This document shows positions 1 to 9,415 of a DNA stretch of 64,000 nt, piece by piece. This DNA comes from an uncultured Bacteroidales bacterium (GTDB lineage: Bacteria > Bacteroidota > Bacteroidia > Bacteroidales > UBA932), in NCBI GenBank assembly GCA_900319855.1, contig ONQC01000004.1:1-64000 (forward strand), written 5' to 3'. Under the pieces are notes generated by a model. That model worked only from the letters and a program-made list of their open reading frames with translations, searched no databases and was not told the DNA's origin. The position numbers were made by a program, and so were the translations under genes. Position 1 is the first letter of the stretch. The number at the start of each line of letters is the position of its first letter.

Positions 1-369
1 CTTGGCGGCGACCAGTTCCTTGGCGCGGCGGACGGCACCGTCGTTGAGCCCTTGCAGGACTTCCAGTCCGCGGGACGCATCGCCGCAGACGGCACCGAGG
101 GCGGCCGCGATCGGGAGTCCGACCATGCCTGTTCCCGGGATGCCGACGCCCATCCCGTTTTTCAGGATGTTGCCGCTGACGGCGACCTGGATGCTGAAAT
201 CCGCGGTCTGTCGCCACAGGGGACATTCCGCGCAACCGGAACAGTTTTCTGCAATGATTTCCACGGCTTTGGCGACCGCCAGGGCGACGGCGATCGGTTC
301 GGTGCAGCCGAGGGCGGGCTTGACTTCCTTGTGGATCAGCCCGATGAGGTCTGCTTGTCTGTCAGTCAT
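1..369 (-). CDS. L-cysteine desulfidase-like / UPF0597 (serine dehydratase alpha-like) protein, 3' part missing
   Basis: I translated this partial frame by hand from the window edge. The protein begins [16 protein letters not shown] and then shows the family hallmark [14 protein letters not shown], followed by a Cys-rich segment (CSGCAECP) and a Gly-rich stretch ([17 protein letters not shown]). This is the start of the UPF0597/CyuA family, which carries a 4Fe-4S cluster and degrades L-cysteine to pyruvate, sulfide and ammonia in the cytoplasm. Only about 123 N-terminal residues lie in the window. It is the last visible gene of the minus-strand operon and starts 4 nt after the stop of the amidase-like gene. 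The family is clear; the exact substrate is inferred. Confidence 0.82.
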   Translation of the reverse strand, partial: MTDRQADLIGLIHKEVKPALGCTEPIAVALAVAKAVEIIAENCSGCAECPLWRQTADFSIQVAVSGNILKNGMGVGIPGTGMVGLPIAAALGAVCGDASRGLEVLQGLNDGAVRRAKELVAAK

Positions 370-373
370 AGTG

Positions 374-3300
374 TCAGTGTTTGGTCTTGGGGTCTTCCGG
401 GGGTGTCCGGAAGAACGCCATGGATGCGGTCAGGATGTTTTGTATGTCTTCTTCGCGGGTCAGCGCTTCGATGGGGAAGCCCAGCACGACGGTGCGGTAG
501 CCCGTGCCTTCGAAGCAGATGCCGGCGGAGATGTTGGTGTCGCGGTAACGGAGGATGGTCGAGGCCTGGCCGGAGGCGGGGACGATGCCATCCGGGGTTT
601 CGACGGCGTAGCGGGATTCATTGCGGACGTGATGGAATGACATGGGGGGAATCCCGGAGACATCCATCCGGGGACTTTTCATGCTCCAAACCTGTCCGGT
701 CCGGGAGGCATAGTTGGTCAGCCATTCGTATCCCAGCACGTCCCGGGCGAAGATCCGGGCGCCGGTCTGGTAGGTGGAATCCACGGTGGGATAGACCCTG
801 TCCCACAGGTCGGTGCCGATGTGGGCGCCGGAGGCCAGGACGTGGCCGCCACTGGCGGTGAACTGTCGCAGGGCCTCCTGCAGCCCTTTCGGGAACACCT
901 GGTAACGGTCCGGAGCGGCGCCGGGACGGCCGGAGGGGACGCTGACCTGCTTGCCGCAGACGAGGTCGACGGCCCAGATGCCGGAGACCGGGCGGGCGGC
1001 GAAGGCATCCGCCCCCATGGAACAGAAGGCATAACCCGCGGCCAGCAGGCCCTTTCCGTGGATGGCCGGCCAGTCGAAGGTGTTGCCGGCGGCCTTGCGT
1101 CCGGCTTCGGTGTTGTAGGAGCCGCCGAAGCCCGGATTGTCATCGTCTGTCCAGGGCAGTTCGCGGCGGAACTGGTATTGTTCGCCGATGTAGCCGATAT
1201 CCCGGCCCATCGGTACGCCACCGTCGAGGGTCAGGTCGAAACCGGCATACAGCGGGGTGTCGAACCAGGTCGGACCGGAAACGCGGGTGAAGTTGTTGAC
1301 GACCAGGACCGTTTCTCCGGACTGGCTGACGGAGGGTACGCCGGCGCTGAGGATTTCAGAGGGGAAACTCCTGCCGCCGTCGTTCCAGGCGATGATCCGG
1401 AAACTGTAGAGCCGGTCGGGATCCAGGACCCGTTCGACGGTAATGTATCCGTCTTCTTCCCGGGTGTCGGTGAGCAGGACACCGCTGTCAAAGGCGCCGC
1501 CATCGATGCGGGTCTGCAGGATATAGCCTTTGGGCACCGCGGTCTTCTCGAGCGGGTCTTCCGTAGGCTTCCAGCTGAGTTTCAGGCGGTAGGCATCGCC
1601 GAAGGTGGCGCTGAACTCCTTGACGGGAAGGGGTTGGACGGCATAGTTGCAGCCATAGCGGTCGCTGAGGAATTTGAGCATGCCTTTGTAGACGGCACGG
1701 CTGACGGTAAAGCGGAAGGCCGGATCGTGGCCGTATTTCATGTCGGCGAAATTCTGGTGGGCCAGCAGTTCGAGGATCATGGCCGGAACGGGCGGCGTGC
1801 GGGATTCGCTGTAGGAACGGTCCCAGATGGACCGGCGGGTCCACTCCGGCTCGAATCCGGCCCGGATGTCCTGGACGACCTGCGTCTGGACATAGTCCGC
1901 GAAGAGGCGGCAGGACAGGCGGTCTTCGTTATCGGGCAGCTTCTGTTTGCCGTCGGCCAGGAGGGTATAGATGGCCAGGGTGCCGACGATCGAGTCGTTG
2001 GGCGTCACGCCGGCATCAGAGTGGAAAGCCAGCGACAGGTCGAACGGAATGCCCTTTCCTTCTTCTTTCGGATTGGCGCGCGATCCGCCGGAGAGCCAGC
2101 CCACCCAGGGACCGCGGTCGGCGAAATCGTTGGTATAGTCATCCGGATGCTTGGTCAGGATGGTGGAATCCACCCCGGCCCATTGCATGGAATACAGGGC
2201 GCCCTCCATGTAGGCCGGCATGCCGGAAGTGGTCCAGCTGTCGACGGGTTCATCGGCATTTCCGCGGGCGATCTTGCCCATGCCCCCGCCGAAGCGGACG
2301 GCATCGGCGGTGACGACGGTGCCGGCTTCGCCCCGGTTGCTCAGGCTGACGATGCCTTCTCCTTCAAATTCATAGGTGCCCAGGTAGATCCAGGTTCCGC
2401 CGCCCATCCGCTGGTTGACGGCCAGCCGGGTCGTTCCGCCCAGGTGATGGACGGTGTAGTGGGCCTGGGAGGCGCTGTTGCCCAGAGTCTTATAGGAAAC
2501 ATAGACGGCGTAGGAACCCCGTTCCGGAAAAACGGCGGTCCAGCGGGCCTCGCTGTTGCCATCCCGGTCGCAGCGGGATTGGCGGGCGGTACCCATGCGG
2601 AACGGATTGTCGGTGCCGGTATAGGCCGGCTTGGCATCGGCGAAGCCTTCCCCGGCGTCACTCCAGATGCCGGATTCAGCATAGCTTCCTTTCTGCCGGA
2701 TCATTCTGTCACGCGGGCCGTCGAAGGCCGGATCGTTGTCTGCCACGAATTCCCGGGACTGGGTGTCCCGTTCCCGCGGAGTCATGACGACGGCTCCGGC
2801 GTTTTCCAGCATTGGAATGAGGAAGGGGAGGACATAGGTCTGGGTATACATGTCCTCGACGGTCATGAAGTTCTGGGCACGCTGCCACTCCCAACGCAGG
2901 GTTTTTTCTTCGTAGTAGCGGCCGTGGCTTTGCCAAAGGGCTATGTGTCTGCCGCTCAATCCTTTGGAGAAGGTCTGTCCGTCTTCTTCCCGGACCAGGA
3001 CGGCGCCTTTCCGGTCCATGACCCGGAACTGGGAGTCGTGGGGTTTCCCGTCGGAATGGACTTCGGGCATGGCAATCTCCTCGATCGGGAGATTCTTGGC
3101 ATACAGGTCGCCGACCGTGCAGTCTTTGTATTTGTCGGGAAGGAATTCCCGGATCGTGCGGCGGAGCCAGGCGACGTCTCTGGTGCGCCAGGGGATGTCG
3201 CTCAGGGTCTCGGTGAACCGGAAATCGAGCCGGTCGCCGTGCTGGGAGACGGAGCGGAGCCGCAGTTTGGAGGCCACTGTCGTGCGCTCCTGGATATGGA

Positions 3301-3406
3301 CGTCGACCGAGTCGAGGGTCGTGCGGAATTCCCGCACCGGACGGGTCTGGGCGGAGGCGGCCAGACAGAGGACCAGGGCGGACAGGAGGACGATGAGGCG
3401 GCGCAT
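374..3406 (-). CDS. Secreted N-acetylmuramoyl-L-alanine amidase-like protein with golvesin/xanthan-lyase-type and fibronectin III domains
   Basis: The protein has 1010 residues. I chose the start at [20 protein letters not shown], a signal peptide cut before Gln; the frame extends further upstream, but only through the VanZ-like gene. The segment around residue 205 ([14 protein letters not shown]) and LAFHSDAG near residue 460 resemble the amidase_3 fold. Between them, about 270-380, sits a golvesin/xanthan-lyase-type beta domain ([26 protein letters not shown]). A fibronectin III-like domain follows near 600-660, and the last 300 residues look like a class I amidotransferase-type fold ([17 protein letters not shown]). 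Relatives are often labelled xanthan lyase, with weak support. A cell-wall or envelope-polymer hydrolase is the likelier reading. It lies 5 nt after the VanZ-like gene. Confidence 0.75.
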   Translation of the reverse strand: MRRLIVLLSALVLCLAASAQTRPVREFRTTLDSVDVHIQERTTVASKLRLRSVSQHGDRLDFRFTETLSDIPWRTRDVAWLRRTIREFLPDKYKDCTVGDLYAKNLPIEEIAMPEVHSDGKPHDSQFRVMDRKGAVLVREEDGQTFSKGLSGRHIALWQSHGRYYEEKTLRWEWQRAQNFMTVEDMYTQTYVLPFLIPMLENAGAVVMTPRERDTQSREFVADNDPAFDGPRDRMIRQKGSYAESGIWSDAGEGFADAKPAYTGTDNPFRMGTARQSRCDRDGNSEARWTAVFPERGSYAVYVSYKTLGNSASQAHYTVHHLGGTTRLAVNQRMGGGTWIYLGTYEFEGEGIVSLSNRGEAGTVVTADAVRFGGGMGKIARGNADEPVDSWTTSGMPAYMEGALYSMQWAGVDSTILTKHPDDYTNDFADRGPWVGWLSGGSRANPKEEGKGIPFDLSLAFHSDAGVTPNDSIVGTLAIYTLLADGKQKLPDNEDRLSCRLFADYVQTQVVQDIRAGFEPEWTRRSIWDRSYSESRTPPVPAMILELLAHQNFADMKYGHDPAFRFTVSRAVYKGMLKFLSDRYGCNYAVQPLPVKEFSATFGDAYRLKLSWKPTEDPLEKTAVPKGYILQTRIDGGAFDSGVLLTDTREEDGYITVERVLDPDRLYSFRIIAWNDGGRSFPSEILSAGVPSVSQSGETVLVVNNFTRVSGPTWFDTPLYAGFDLTLDGGVPMGRDIGYIGEQYQFRRELPWTDDDNPGFGGSYNTEAGRKAAGNTFDWPAIHGKGLLAAGYAFCSMGADAFAARPVSGIWAVDLVCGKQVSVPSGRPGAAPDRYQVFPKGLQEALRQFTASGGHVLASGAHIGTDLWDRVYPTVDSTYQTGARIFARDVLGYEWLTNYASRTGQVWSMKSPRMDVSGIPPMSFHHVRNESRYAVETPDGIVPASGQASTILRYRDTNISAGICFEGTGYRTVVLGFPIEALTREEDIQNILTASMAFFRTPPEDPKTKH

Positions 3407-3411
3407 GGGGG

Positions 3412-3810
3412 CTATTTTTTGATGCGTTGTTTGGCGAGGTCGATGATCAGGACGATCAGGCAGCTGATGGCGAGGGCCAGTCCGTCTGCCTGGAAATCCT
3501 TGGGATCCCTGCTCCTGTATTGGGTAAAGCCCTGGCCGATCTCGGTGGCTCCGGCGAGCAGGCAGCCGATGCCGAAGAGGACGGCGACGAACAGGAAGGA
3601 GTGCCAGGGTTTCGTGGTATACTTGTCGAAACCGCCGAAGGCCAGCAGCGGGAAGGGGAAGAACATCAGGAAATGGACGATCTTGTCGGTCGGGATGCCC
3701 CAATAGCTCATCTTGACGTTCGGTATGCTGCTGAAGTGGCCGAAGCAGAGCCAGGCCACGGCACACAGGTAGAGGACCAGCAGGATCCGGAATATCCATC
3801 TTCTTGTCAT
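3412..3810 (-). CDS. VanZ-like family integral membrane protein
   Basis: This is a 132-residue membrane protein beginning MTRRWIFRILLVLYLCAVAWL, with about four hydrophobic segments. The VanZ-like signature TDKIVHFLMFFPFPLLAFGG lies between helices 1 and 3, and the region ATEIGQGF resembles the conserved TE.(I/L)Q motif of the family. The start overlaps the end of the CBM9-like gene by 4 nt (ATGA junction), which fixes it. VanZ-like proteins are membrane proteins of unknown biochemical role, best known from glycopeptide and teicoplanin resistance loci. Here it sits in an envelope-related operon, so an envelope role is a guess. Confidence 0.82.
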   Translation of the reverse strand: MTRRWIFRILLVLYLCAVAWLCFGHFSSIPNVKMSYWGIPTDKIVHFLMFFPFPLLAFGGFDKYTTKPWHSFLFVAVLFGIGCLLAGATEIGQGFTQYRSRDPKDFQADGLALAISCLIVLIIDLAKQRIKK

Positions 3811-4445
3811 GGCAGCAGGATGAGTTCGCCGAAGGAATCCGGCCGGTGGAAATCCGGTTTGGGGCTGTTGACGGGAGCCCAGCTGACGAAATGCGGATGG
3901 GCCGTGAGGTCCCCGCATTTATAGAAATTGGCACGGAGGCTGACCGTGTTGGGAACCGCCCCGAAGAGGTCATAAGGAATCAGGACCGCGACGTCCCAGG
4001 TGCAGATCTCGCCGCTGCGGTCGACCGGCGCGACGGGCAGGGAAGTGACCCGGCGGATGCGTTCCAGGGCCTTGGGCTCCTGGCGGGTGCGTTCTTCCCG
4101 CTGCGACCCGATGGCTCCGAGGATCTTCCCGATGCAGTTGATTTCAAAGTTGTAGTAGCCGGCGGGACCGGCGACGAAGAATTCGCAGCAGCTGTCCTCC
4201 CATTGCCGGCCGTTGTCGGAGAGGTTCTCCGCCCGCAGGTCGAATCCTCGGACGTGGAACCGGATGGCCAGTCCGTCATTGCAGTGGGCGATGGCCCCTT
4301 GGGTCTCCGGGCAATAAGGCCAGTCCTCCGGCCAGCCAACCTGGTCGACGGAAAACCGGGCTCCGCCTTCTTCAAGGGCGCGCAGGAAGGCGGCGTCATC
4401 CATTTCCGCCAGGCCTTCAATAAAGGGGACGTCCAAGGTTTTCAT
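3807..4445 (-). CDS. Carbohydrate-binding family 9-like protein without a signal peptide
   Basis: This is a 212-residue protein starting MKTLDVPFIEGLAEMDDAAF. It shows the CBM9-like beta-sandwich features of a substrate-face pattern AIRFHVRGFDLRAEN, then SCCEFFVAG.AGYYNFEINCIG, and near the C-terminus FYKCGDLTAHPHFVSW. No export signal is visible, unlike most CBM9 proteins, which are secreted xylan or sugar-reducing-end binders. It overlaps the ABC exporter gene upstream and the VanZ-like gene downstream by 4 nt each, so the three are translationally coupled. The ligand is unknown. A cytoplasmic role next to an exporter is an inference from the missing leader. Confidence 0.78.
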   Translation of the reverse strand: MKTLDVPFIEGLAEMDDAAFLRALEEGGARFSVDQVGWPEDWPYCPETQGAIAHCNDGLAIRFHVRGFDLRAENLSDNGRQWEDSCCEFFVAGPAGYYNFEINCIGKILGAIGSQREERTRQEPKALERIRRVTSLPVAPVDRSGEICTWDVAVLIPYDLFGAVPNTVSLRANFYKCGDLTAHPHFVSWAPVNSPKPDFHRPDSFGELILLP

Positions 4446-6286
4446 AAGCTCTGCATGTCGTTAAGTTTCTTGTAATAACCGCCTTGGGCGATGAGATCGT
4501 CGTGGCGGCCCCGCTCGACGATGCGTCCTTCGTGGACCACGAGGATCTCGTCGGAGTTCTTGATGGTGGACAGGCGGTGGGCGATGGCGATGGTGGTGCG
4601 GGTGGCCATGAGGCGGTCGAGGGCCTCCTGGACCAGGCGTTCGGATTCGGTATCGAGGGAAGCGGTGGCTTCATCCAGGATCAGGATCGGCGGGTTCTTG
4701 AGGATGGCCCGGGCGATGGAGATGCGCTGGCGCTGGCCGCCGGAGAGTTTCATGCCGCGGTCGCCGATGTTGGTCTGGTAGCCGTCCTCTTTTTCCATGA
4801 TGAAGTCATGGGCGTTGGCGATCTTCGCCGCTTCGATGACCTGCTCCATCGTGGCGCCTTCGACACCGAAGGCGATGTTGTTGAAGATGGTGTCGTTGAA
4901 GAGGATCGGTTCCTGGTTGACATAGCCGGTCAGGGCACGCAGGTCGGCCATGCGCAGGTCGCGCAGGTCTTTTCCGTCGAGACGGATGGCTCCGCCGGTG
5001 ACGTCGTAGAAGCGGGGGATGAGGTCGACCAGGGTGGATTTGCCGGCACCGGATTCGCCGACGATGGCGATCGTCTGGCCTTTGCGCACCGTCAGTTCGA
5101 TGTCGCGCAGGACGGGCTTCTCGTCTTCATAGCTGAAGTAGACATGGTCGAAGACGATATCCTTCTCGAATGTCTTGCATTCCAGGGGTTTGGCCGGGTC
5201 CTGGATGGGATTCGGGGCGTTCAGGATGCGGTCGATGCGCTCCATGGAAGCCATGCCCTTGGGGATGCTGTAGCTGGCTTTGGAGAAGTCCTTCAGCGGG
5301 TTGATGATGCTGTAGAGGATGACCATGTAGAAGATGAAGGTCGGCGCGTCGATCGGGGCGTTGTCACCGAGGATGAGGATACCGCCGTAGATCAGGACGA
5401 TGGCGATCAGGATGGTGCCGAGGAATTCGCTGACCGGATGGGCCAGGGCCTGGCGGGTGGATACGCGGGCGGTCTTGCTGCGGAGGGAGTCGGTGATGCC
5501 GGCGAAGCGGGCGGACATCTTGCGTTCGGCGATGAAGGCCTTGATGACCCGCAGGCCGCCGAGGGTCTCTTCGACCTGGCTCATGGTATCGCTCCAAAGC
5601 TCCTGGGCGGCAAGGGATTTCTTTTTGAGCTGGCGACCGATGGCACCCATGACCCAGCCCAGCAGCGGGACGACAATGATGGTGAACAGGGTCAGCTGCC
5701 AGCTGATGAAGAGCAGGACGGCGAAGTAGATGATGATCAGGATCGGGTTCTTGATCAGCATGTCCAGCACGCTCATGATCGAGTTCTCGACCTCGCTGAC
5801 GTCGCCGCTCATGCGGGCGATGATGTCGCCTTTGCGTTCCTGGGAGAAGAAGCCGAGGTTGAGGCTGAGCAGCTTGTTGTAGAGCTGCATGCGGATGTCC
5901 CGCAGCACGCCGGTGCGGATCGGGATCATGACGGCCGAAGAGCCGAAGTAGCAGGCGGTCTTGAGGAAGGTCATGACGCCGAGGAAGGCGCAGAGGATCA
6001 GCAGGGTCTTTTCCGGTCCGATGGTCTGCATCCATTCCTGGATCTGCCAGTAGGCGTTGTTGGTGTAGGCGTCGCCGATTTCCTTGAAGGACATGGCGTG
6101 CCAGTCGACGGGGATGAAATCGTAGACCTTGTCGTTCATCCGGAAGAGGATGCGGAGCATCGGGATGATGACGGCGAAGGAGAAGATATTGAACACCGCG
6201 GAGAGGATGTTCAATACCACGGAACCGCCGAGGTAGCCTTTATACGGGTAGACGTATCGTTTGATTACTTTCCAGAAATCTTTCAT
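4442..6286 (-). CDS. MsbA-type ABC exporter, fused membrane and ATPase domains
   Basis: This 614-residue half-transporter has six predicted membrane helices in residues 1-330 and an ATP-binding domain in about 370-614. The Walker A motif GESGAGKST lies near residue 410, the signature LSGGQRQR near 512 and Walker B ILILDEATASLD just after, followed by the switch His in IAIAHRLST. The length and layout are typical of MsbA/lipid-A-core or drug exporters, which work as homodimers in the inner membrane. It starts 9 nt after the M28-like gene and overlaps the CBM9-like gene by 4 nt. The cargo cannot be read from sequence. Lipid or glycolipid export is plausible because the neighbouring genes are envelope-related. 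Confidence 0.9.
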   Translation of the reverse strand: MKDFWKVIKRYVYPYKGYLGGSVVLNILSAVFNIFSFAVIIPMLRILFRMNDKVYDFIPVDWHAMSFKEIGDAYTNNAYWQIQEWMQTIGPEKTLLILCAFLGVMTFLKTACYFGSSAVMIPIRTGVLRDIRMQLYNKLLSLNLGFFSQERKGDIIARMSGDVSEVENSIMSVLDMLIKNPILIIIYFAVLLFISWQLTLFTIIVVPLLGWVMGAIGRQLKKKSLAAQELWSDTMSQVEETLGGLRVIKAFIAERKMSARFAGITDSLRSKTARVSTRQALAHPVSEFLGTILIAIVLIYGGILILGDNAPIDAPTFIFYMVILYSIINPLKDFSKASYSIPKGMASMERIDRILNAPNPIQDPAKPLECKTFEKDIVFDHVYFSYEDEKPVLRDIELTVRKGQTIAIVGESGAGKSTLVDLIPRFYDVTGGAIRLDGKDLRDLRMADLRALTGYVNQEPILFNDTIFNNIAFGVEGATMEQVIEAAKIANAHDFIMEKEDGYQTNIGDRGMKLSGGQRQRISIARAILKNPPILILDEATASLDTESERLVQEALDRLMATRTTIAIAHRLSTIKNSDEILVVHEGRIVERGRHDDLIAQGGYYKKLNDMQSL

Positions 6287-6295
6287 AAAAGCGGG

Positions 6296-7321
6296 TTAGA
6301 TTATGCGTTCCATCCAGTGGAATATCAGCCAGATGCGTCGTTTGAGGACGCTCAGGTCCAGGGTCTGGAGGGTGTCTTGTACCTTGTTGTTGTTCAGAGT
6401 GATGCCTGAGGTGAACATGACCGCAGGGATGCCGCCTTCGACGAAGGGCCGCTGGTCGGAGACGCGGCTGTAGAAAAGGCGGGTGAAATCGCGGCTGCCG
6501 TAGTAGTCGTAACCCAGGTCAAGGCCGGTGCCGTAGCGGGTGTTACAGGCGTCGAGGGTGGCGTTGCGGGTGCCGGTGGCGCCCGTCAGCATCAGCAGGT
6601 AATCGGGGCGGCCGGCGTGGATCGGACTGAGGGTGCTGCCGAGCTGGTCGAGGTTGACGAATAGGGCGATGCGGTCCCGGGTGATGGCCCGTCCGGTAGC
6701 GGGATCGGTCAGGGAACCGTCGCCCAGTATATCGAAGAGGGCCTGCGAACCGCTGAGGCTGAGGTTCTTGCCGTCGATGGCGACCAGCAGGACGTTGCGT
6801 CCGTAGTTTTTTCCGATGCGCTGCATGGACCGGATCATGCGGGCGACGCCGAGCAGGGCTGTGATGCCGGAGGCATTGCTGTCGGCTCCGGGATACATCC
6901 GGCCGTCCAGGATGCCGAGGCCGTCGTAGCTGGCGGCGAGGATGACATAGCCGGCATCGGGGTGCCGCTGGGAGCCGCGCAGGATGCCGAGGACGTTGCG
7001 TCCGGTCTTTCCGTTGGCGCGGAAGTGGCGGATGTAGGAATCGCCGGGAGCCTGGAGACCGAGGCTGCGGAACTGGGCGGCCAGCCAGAAAGTGGCGGCG
7101 TTGGCACCGGCGGTGCCGGTGGCGCGTCCGGCGCAGAGACTGTCCGTCAGGAATTCCAGCTGGGAGCGGAGCGCGGATTCGTCCACGGCCTGGTGGGCGA
7201 TGTCGGCTTCCGAAAGGTGGATGACCCTCCCTTGGGCGCGGAGGCAGGGAGCGGATACCGCGAGGATCGCGATGGTCAGCAGACAAATGAAAATTGTACC
7301 TGTTTTCAACCTTTCGGGCAC
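6296..7321 (-). CDS. M28 peptidase-family protein lacking most zinc and catalytic residues (probable pseudoenzyme)
   Basis: This is a 341-residue exported protein with a leader ending APCLRAQ. The M28 aminopeptidase scaffold is plain: GRATGTAGAN, YPGADSNASG, LLVAIDGKNLSLSGSQ and NLDQLG occur in the right order. Several metal and catalytic positions are replaced. The usual HYD motif is SYD (Ser131), the catalytic Glu-Glu pair after FDG is Lys185-Asn186, SDH is SDQ (Gln290), and the terminal His before TPEDT is lost (NNKVQDT). Asp147 and Asp225 remain. Peptidase activity is therefore unlikely; a binding or scaffold role is my inference. The first codon is GTG, and a TTG four codons later is preceded by GAAAGG and is an alternative. 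It is the first gene of the six-gene operon. Confidence 0.82.
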   Translation of the reverse strand: MPERLKTGTIFICLLTIAILAVSAPCLRAQGRVIHLSEADIAHQAVDESALRSQLEFLTDSLCAGRATGTAGANAATFWLAAQFRSLGLQAPGDSYIRHFRANGKTGRNVLGILRGSQRHPDAGYVILAASYDGLGILDGRMYPGADSNASGITALLGVARMIRSMQRIGKNYGRNVLLVAIDGKNLSLSGSQALFDILGDGSLTDPATGRAITRDRIALFVNLDQLGSTLSPIHAGRPDYLLMLTGATGTRNATLDACNTRYGTGLDLGYDYYGSRDFTRLFYSRVSDQRPFVEGGIPAVMFTSGITLNNNKVQDTLQTLDLSVLKRRIWLIFHWMERII

Positions 7322-7331
7322 GATAAATGTT

Positions 7332-7339
7332 TATATTTG
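7332..7339 (+). promoter_or_regulatory. Bacteroidota -7 promoter element for the TPR gene
   Basis: TATATTTG matches the TAnnTTTG consensus of the primary Bacteroidota sigma factor. It lies about 43 nt upstream of the TPR gene start. No clean -33 TTTG/TTG box is seen at the standard 19-21 nt spacing. It faces, and almost overlaps, the oppositely oriented element at 7374-7381. Confidence 0.6.
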
Positions 7340-7373
7340 CATGATCCTTGGAGGAGCGGATGCATTTAACCTC

Positions 7374-7381
7374 CAAATTTA
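7374..7381 (-). promoter_or_regulatory. Bacteroidota -7 promoter element for the minus-strand six-gene operon
   Basis: On the minus strand this reads TAAATTTG, a full TAnnTTTG match, about 52 nt upstream of the M28-like start. The two divergent transcription units share only about 60 nt, so their promoters interleave and the two polymerases may compete. Confidence 0.55.
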
Positions 7382-9415
7382 GTGATAATCGGCGGAATTT
7401 TGAAAAAATTACGGAAATACCTGCTCCTTGTCGTCGTGCTTTTGTGCGGCGGGCTTGCCGCGCACGCGCAGTACGACCGGGACGTGTTTTATTTCCGGGG
7501 CAGACAGGCCCTTTCGGAGGGAAAGTATGCCCAGTCGATTGAGCAGTTCAACATTCTCGCCCGCCTGGATACGACGGACTACTGGACGTTTTTCTTCCGG
7601 GGCATCGCCAAGTACAACCTGGGTGACCTGCGGGGCGCCCACAGCGATTTCGATACGTCGGTCCGCCTGAATCCCGTCTTTACCAACGGATACCATTACC
7701 GGGGCATCACACAGGCCCGTTTCGGCAATTACGATCTGGCACTTGAGGATCTCAAGCATGCGATGGATTTGCGTCCGGGCTATACCGGCCTGTATTTCAG
7801 CCGCGGGGTTACCTACTTGCTGGCCAGGCAGTTCGACAAGGCCGTGGAAGATTTCGACTGGTACATCCGCCGGGAGCCGAAAGATCCTTCCGCGTACCTG
7901 AACCGCGGCGCCGCCCGGCTTTACCTGGCCGATACCACGCGGGCGTTCGACGACTACAACAAGGCCATTTCGCTGGACCGTTTCGATCCGGAGGGCTATA
8001 TCCGGCGCGGGCAGTTGTATGCGGCGCAGGAGAAGTTTCCGGAGGCCCTGTCGGACATGGACAAGGCCATCGAACTGGACAGCACCAGCACCCTGGCGTA
8101 TTTCAACCGGGCGCTGCTGCATTATGAACTCAAGGATTTCAACGCCGCGATGCGGGACCTGAACCGGGTGCTCCGGGACGAGCCGGGCAATGCCCTGACC
8201 CTGTATAACCGGAGCCTGATCCATGCCCAGGTGGGCAATTTCGAGCAGGCGCTCGACGATATGGACCGGGTCATCAACATCAATCCGCGCAACGTGCTGG
8301 CCTATTATAACCGGGCTTCCTATTTCATCCAGATGAACCGCTGGCTGGATGCCCTGGAAGATTATGACAAGGCCATCGAACTCTATCCGGACTTTGCCAA
8401 AGCCTATATGAACCGCTCCTATGTGGAGACGCAGCTGGGACGGACGCGTGCCGCCCGGCAGGACTATGAAACCGCCAACGAGAAAGTCCGGAATTACCGG
8501 GACCAGAACCGGGATGCAGAGGGCTCGTTCGCCGATACGACGCGCAAGTACAGCTCCCTGATTGCCCTGGATGCGGATTTCGCGAAGCAGGATTTCGATG
8601 ACGAGTTGCTGCAGCACCGGGATATTGACATCCGGCTTCGTCCGCTCTATCAGTTTGTGCTGACCGGAGAACGGAACGATGTGGCGTATGCGCTGCAAAA
8701 CCGTTACGAGAATGCCTTGATGGATAAGTTCTTGCGGGAAACGGCCGTGCCGGTGCAGGTGACCAATTCCGATACGCTGCGTACGGGCCAGACTGCGGCC
8801 GTCGCATCGAAACTGTATGGGGGAGATACGTCGCCTTCGGCGCAGTTGTCTTTCCTGCGGGCCTTGTATGAGATGTCGGGCCGGCAGTACAATGCGGCGC
8901 TGAACCATTATGGGGATGCGGTCGACAAGGCGGACGGCGAGGGCGTTTACGAGCAGGTCTACAAGGCCTTCTACCTGATGAACCGGGGCGTGCTTCGGGC
9001 GGAGATGATCGATTTTATCTCCTCGATTGAGAACAATGTCGCCACGCTGACCCTGGATGACCAGGGGACGACCCGGGCCCGGGTCCGCGACCGTGTGGAC
9101 CGGACGTACGACTATACCGAAGCGGTGGAGGATCTGGAGGCGGCTGCTGCCGTGCTGGCGGACAATCCGTATATCCAGTTCGACCTGGGCAACCTGTATT
9201 GCCTTTCCTCGCAACTGGTCGAGGCGATCGGTAGCTATACCCGGGCGCTGGAACTCTATCCGGCGATGGGGGATGCGTATTTCAACCGGGGACTCGTACA
9301 GATCTATTTGAAGGATAAGGAGAAAGGCTGCATCGACTTGTCGCGCGCCGGCGAACTGGGCGTGCGCGATGCCTACAGCGTGATTTCAAAGTATTGCGAG
9401 GAGGAGAATGAGTAG
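7382..9415 (+). CDS. Secreted tetratricopeptide-repeat protein
   Basis: This protein of up to 677 residues consists almost wholly of TPR units, with repeated patterns such as AYYNRASYF, AYMNRSYVETQLGR and PAMGDAYFNRGL, at least ten in all. The frame opens with GTG at 7382. A TTG at 7400, preceded by GGCGGA, would give LKKLRKYLLLVVVLLCGGLAAHAQ, a more normal signal peptide cut before Gln, and I think that start likelier. TPR arrays bind other proteins. The envelope location follows from the leader. The gene overlaps the downstream metallo-hydrolase gene by 8 nt, so the two are co-transcribed. No specific partner can be named. Confidence 0.88.
   Translation: MIIGGILKKLRKYLLLVVVLLCGGLAAHAQYDRDVFYFRGRQALSEGKYAQSIEQFNILARLDTTDYWTFFFRGIAKYNLGDLRGAHSDFDTSVRLNPVFTNGYHYRGITQARFGNYDLALEDLKHAMDLRPGYTGLYFSRGVTYLLARQFDKAVEDFDWYIRREPKDPSAYLNRGAARLYLADTTRAFDDYNKAISLDRFDPEGYIRRGQLYAAQEKFPEALSDMDKAIELDSTSTLAYFNRALLHYELKDFNAAMRDLNRVLRDEPGNALTLYNRSLIHAQVGNFEQALDDMDRVININPRNVLAYYNRASYFIQMNRWLDALEDYDKAIELYPDFAKAYMNRSYVETQLGRTRAARQDYETANEKVRNYRDQNRDAEGSFADTTRKYSSLIALDADFAKQDFDDELLQHRDIDIRLRPLYQFVLTGERNDVAYALQNRYENALMDKFLRETAVPVQVTNSDTLRTGQTAAVASKLYGGDTSPSAQLSFLRALYEMSGRQYNAALNHYGDAVDKADGEGVYEQVYKAFYLMNRGVLRAEMIDFISSIENNVATLTLDDQGTTRARVRDRVDRTYDYTEAVEDLEAAAAVLADNPYIQFDLGNLYCLSSQLVEAIGSYTRALELYPAMGDAYFNRGLVQIYLKDKEKGCIDLSRAGELGVRDAYSVISKYCEEENE

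Noticed and set aside
821..3706. Long open frame on the plus strand opposite the amidase-like gene
   Set aside because: The translated sequence is low-complexity Gly/Asp/Val-rich with no motifs, and the minus-strand frame has a signal peptide and recognised domains. It is a shadow of GC-rich codons.
3407..3973. N-terminal extension of the amidase-like frame
   Set aside because: It would read through the whole VanZ-like gene and into the CBM9-like gene in another frame; the internal start has a normal signal peptide.
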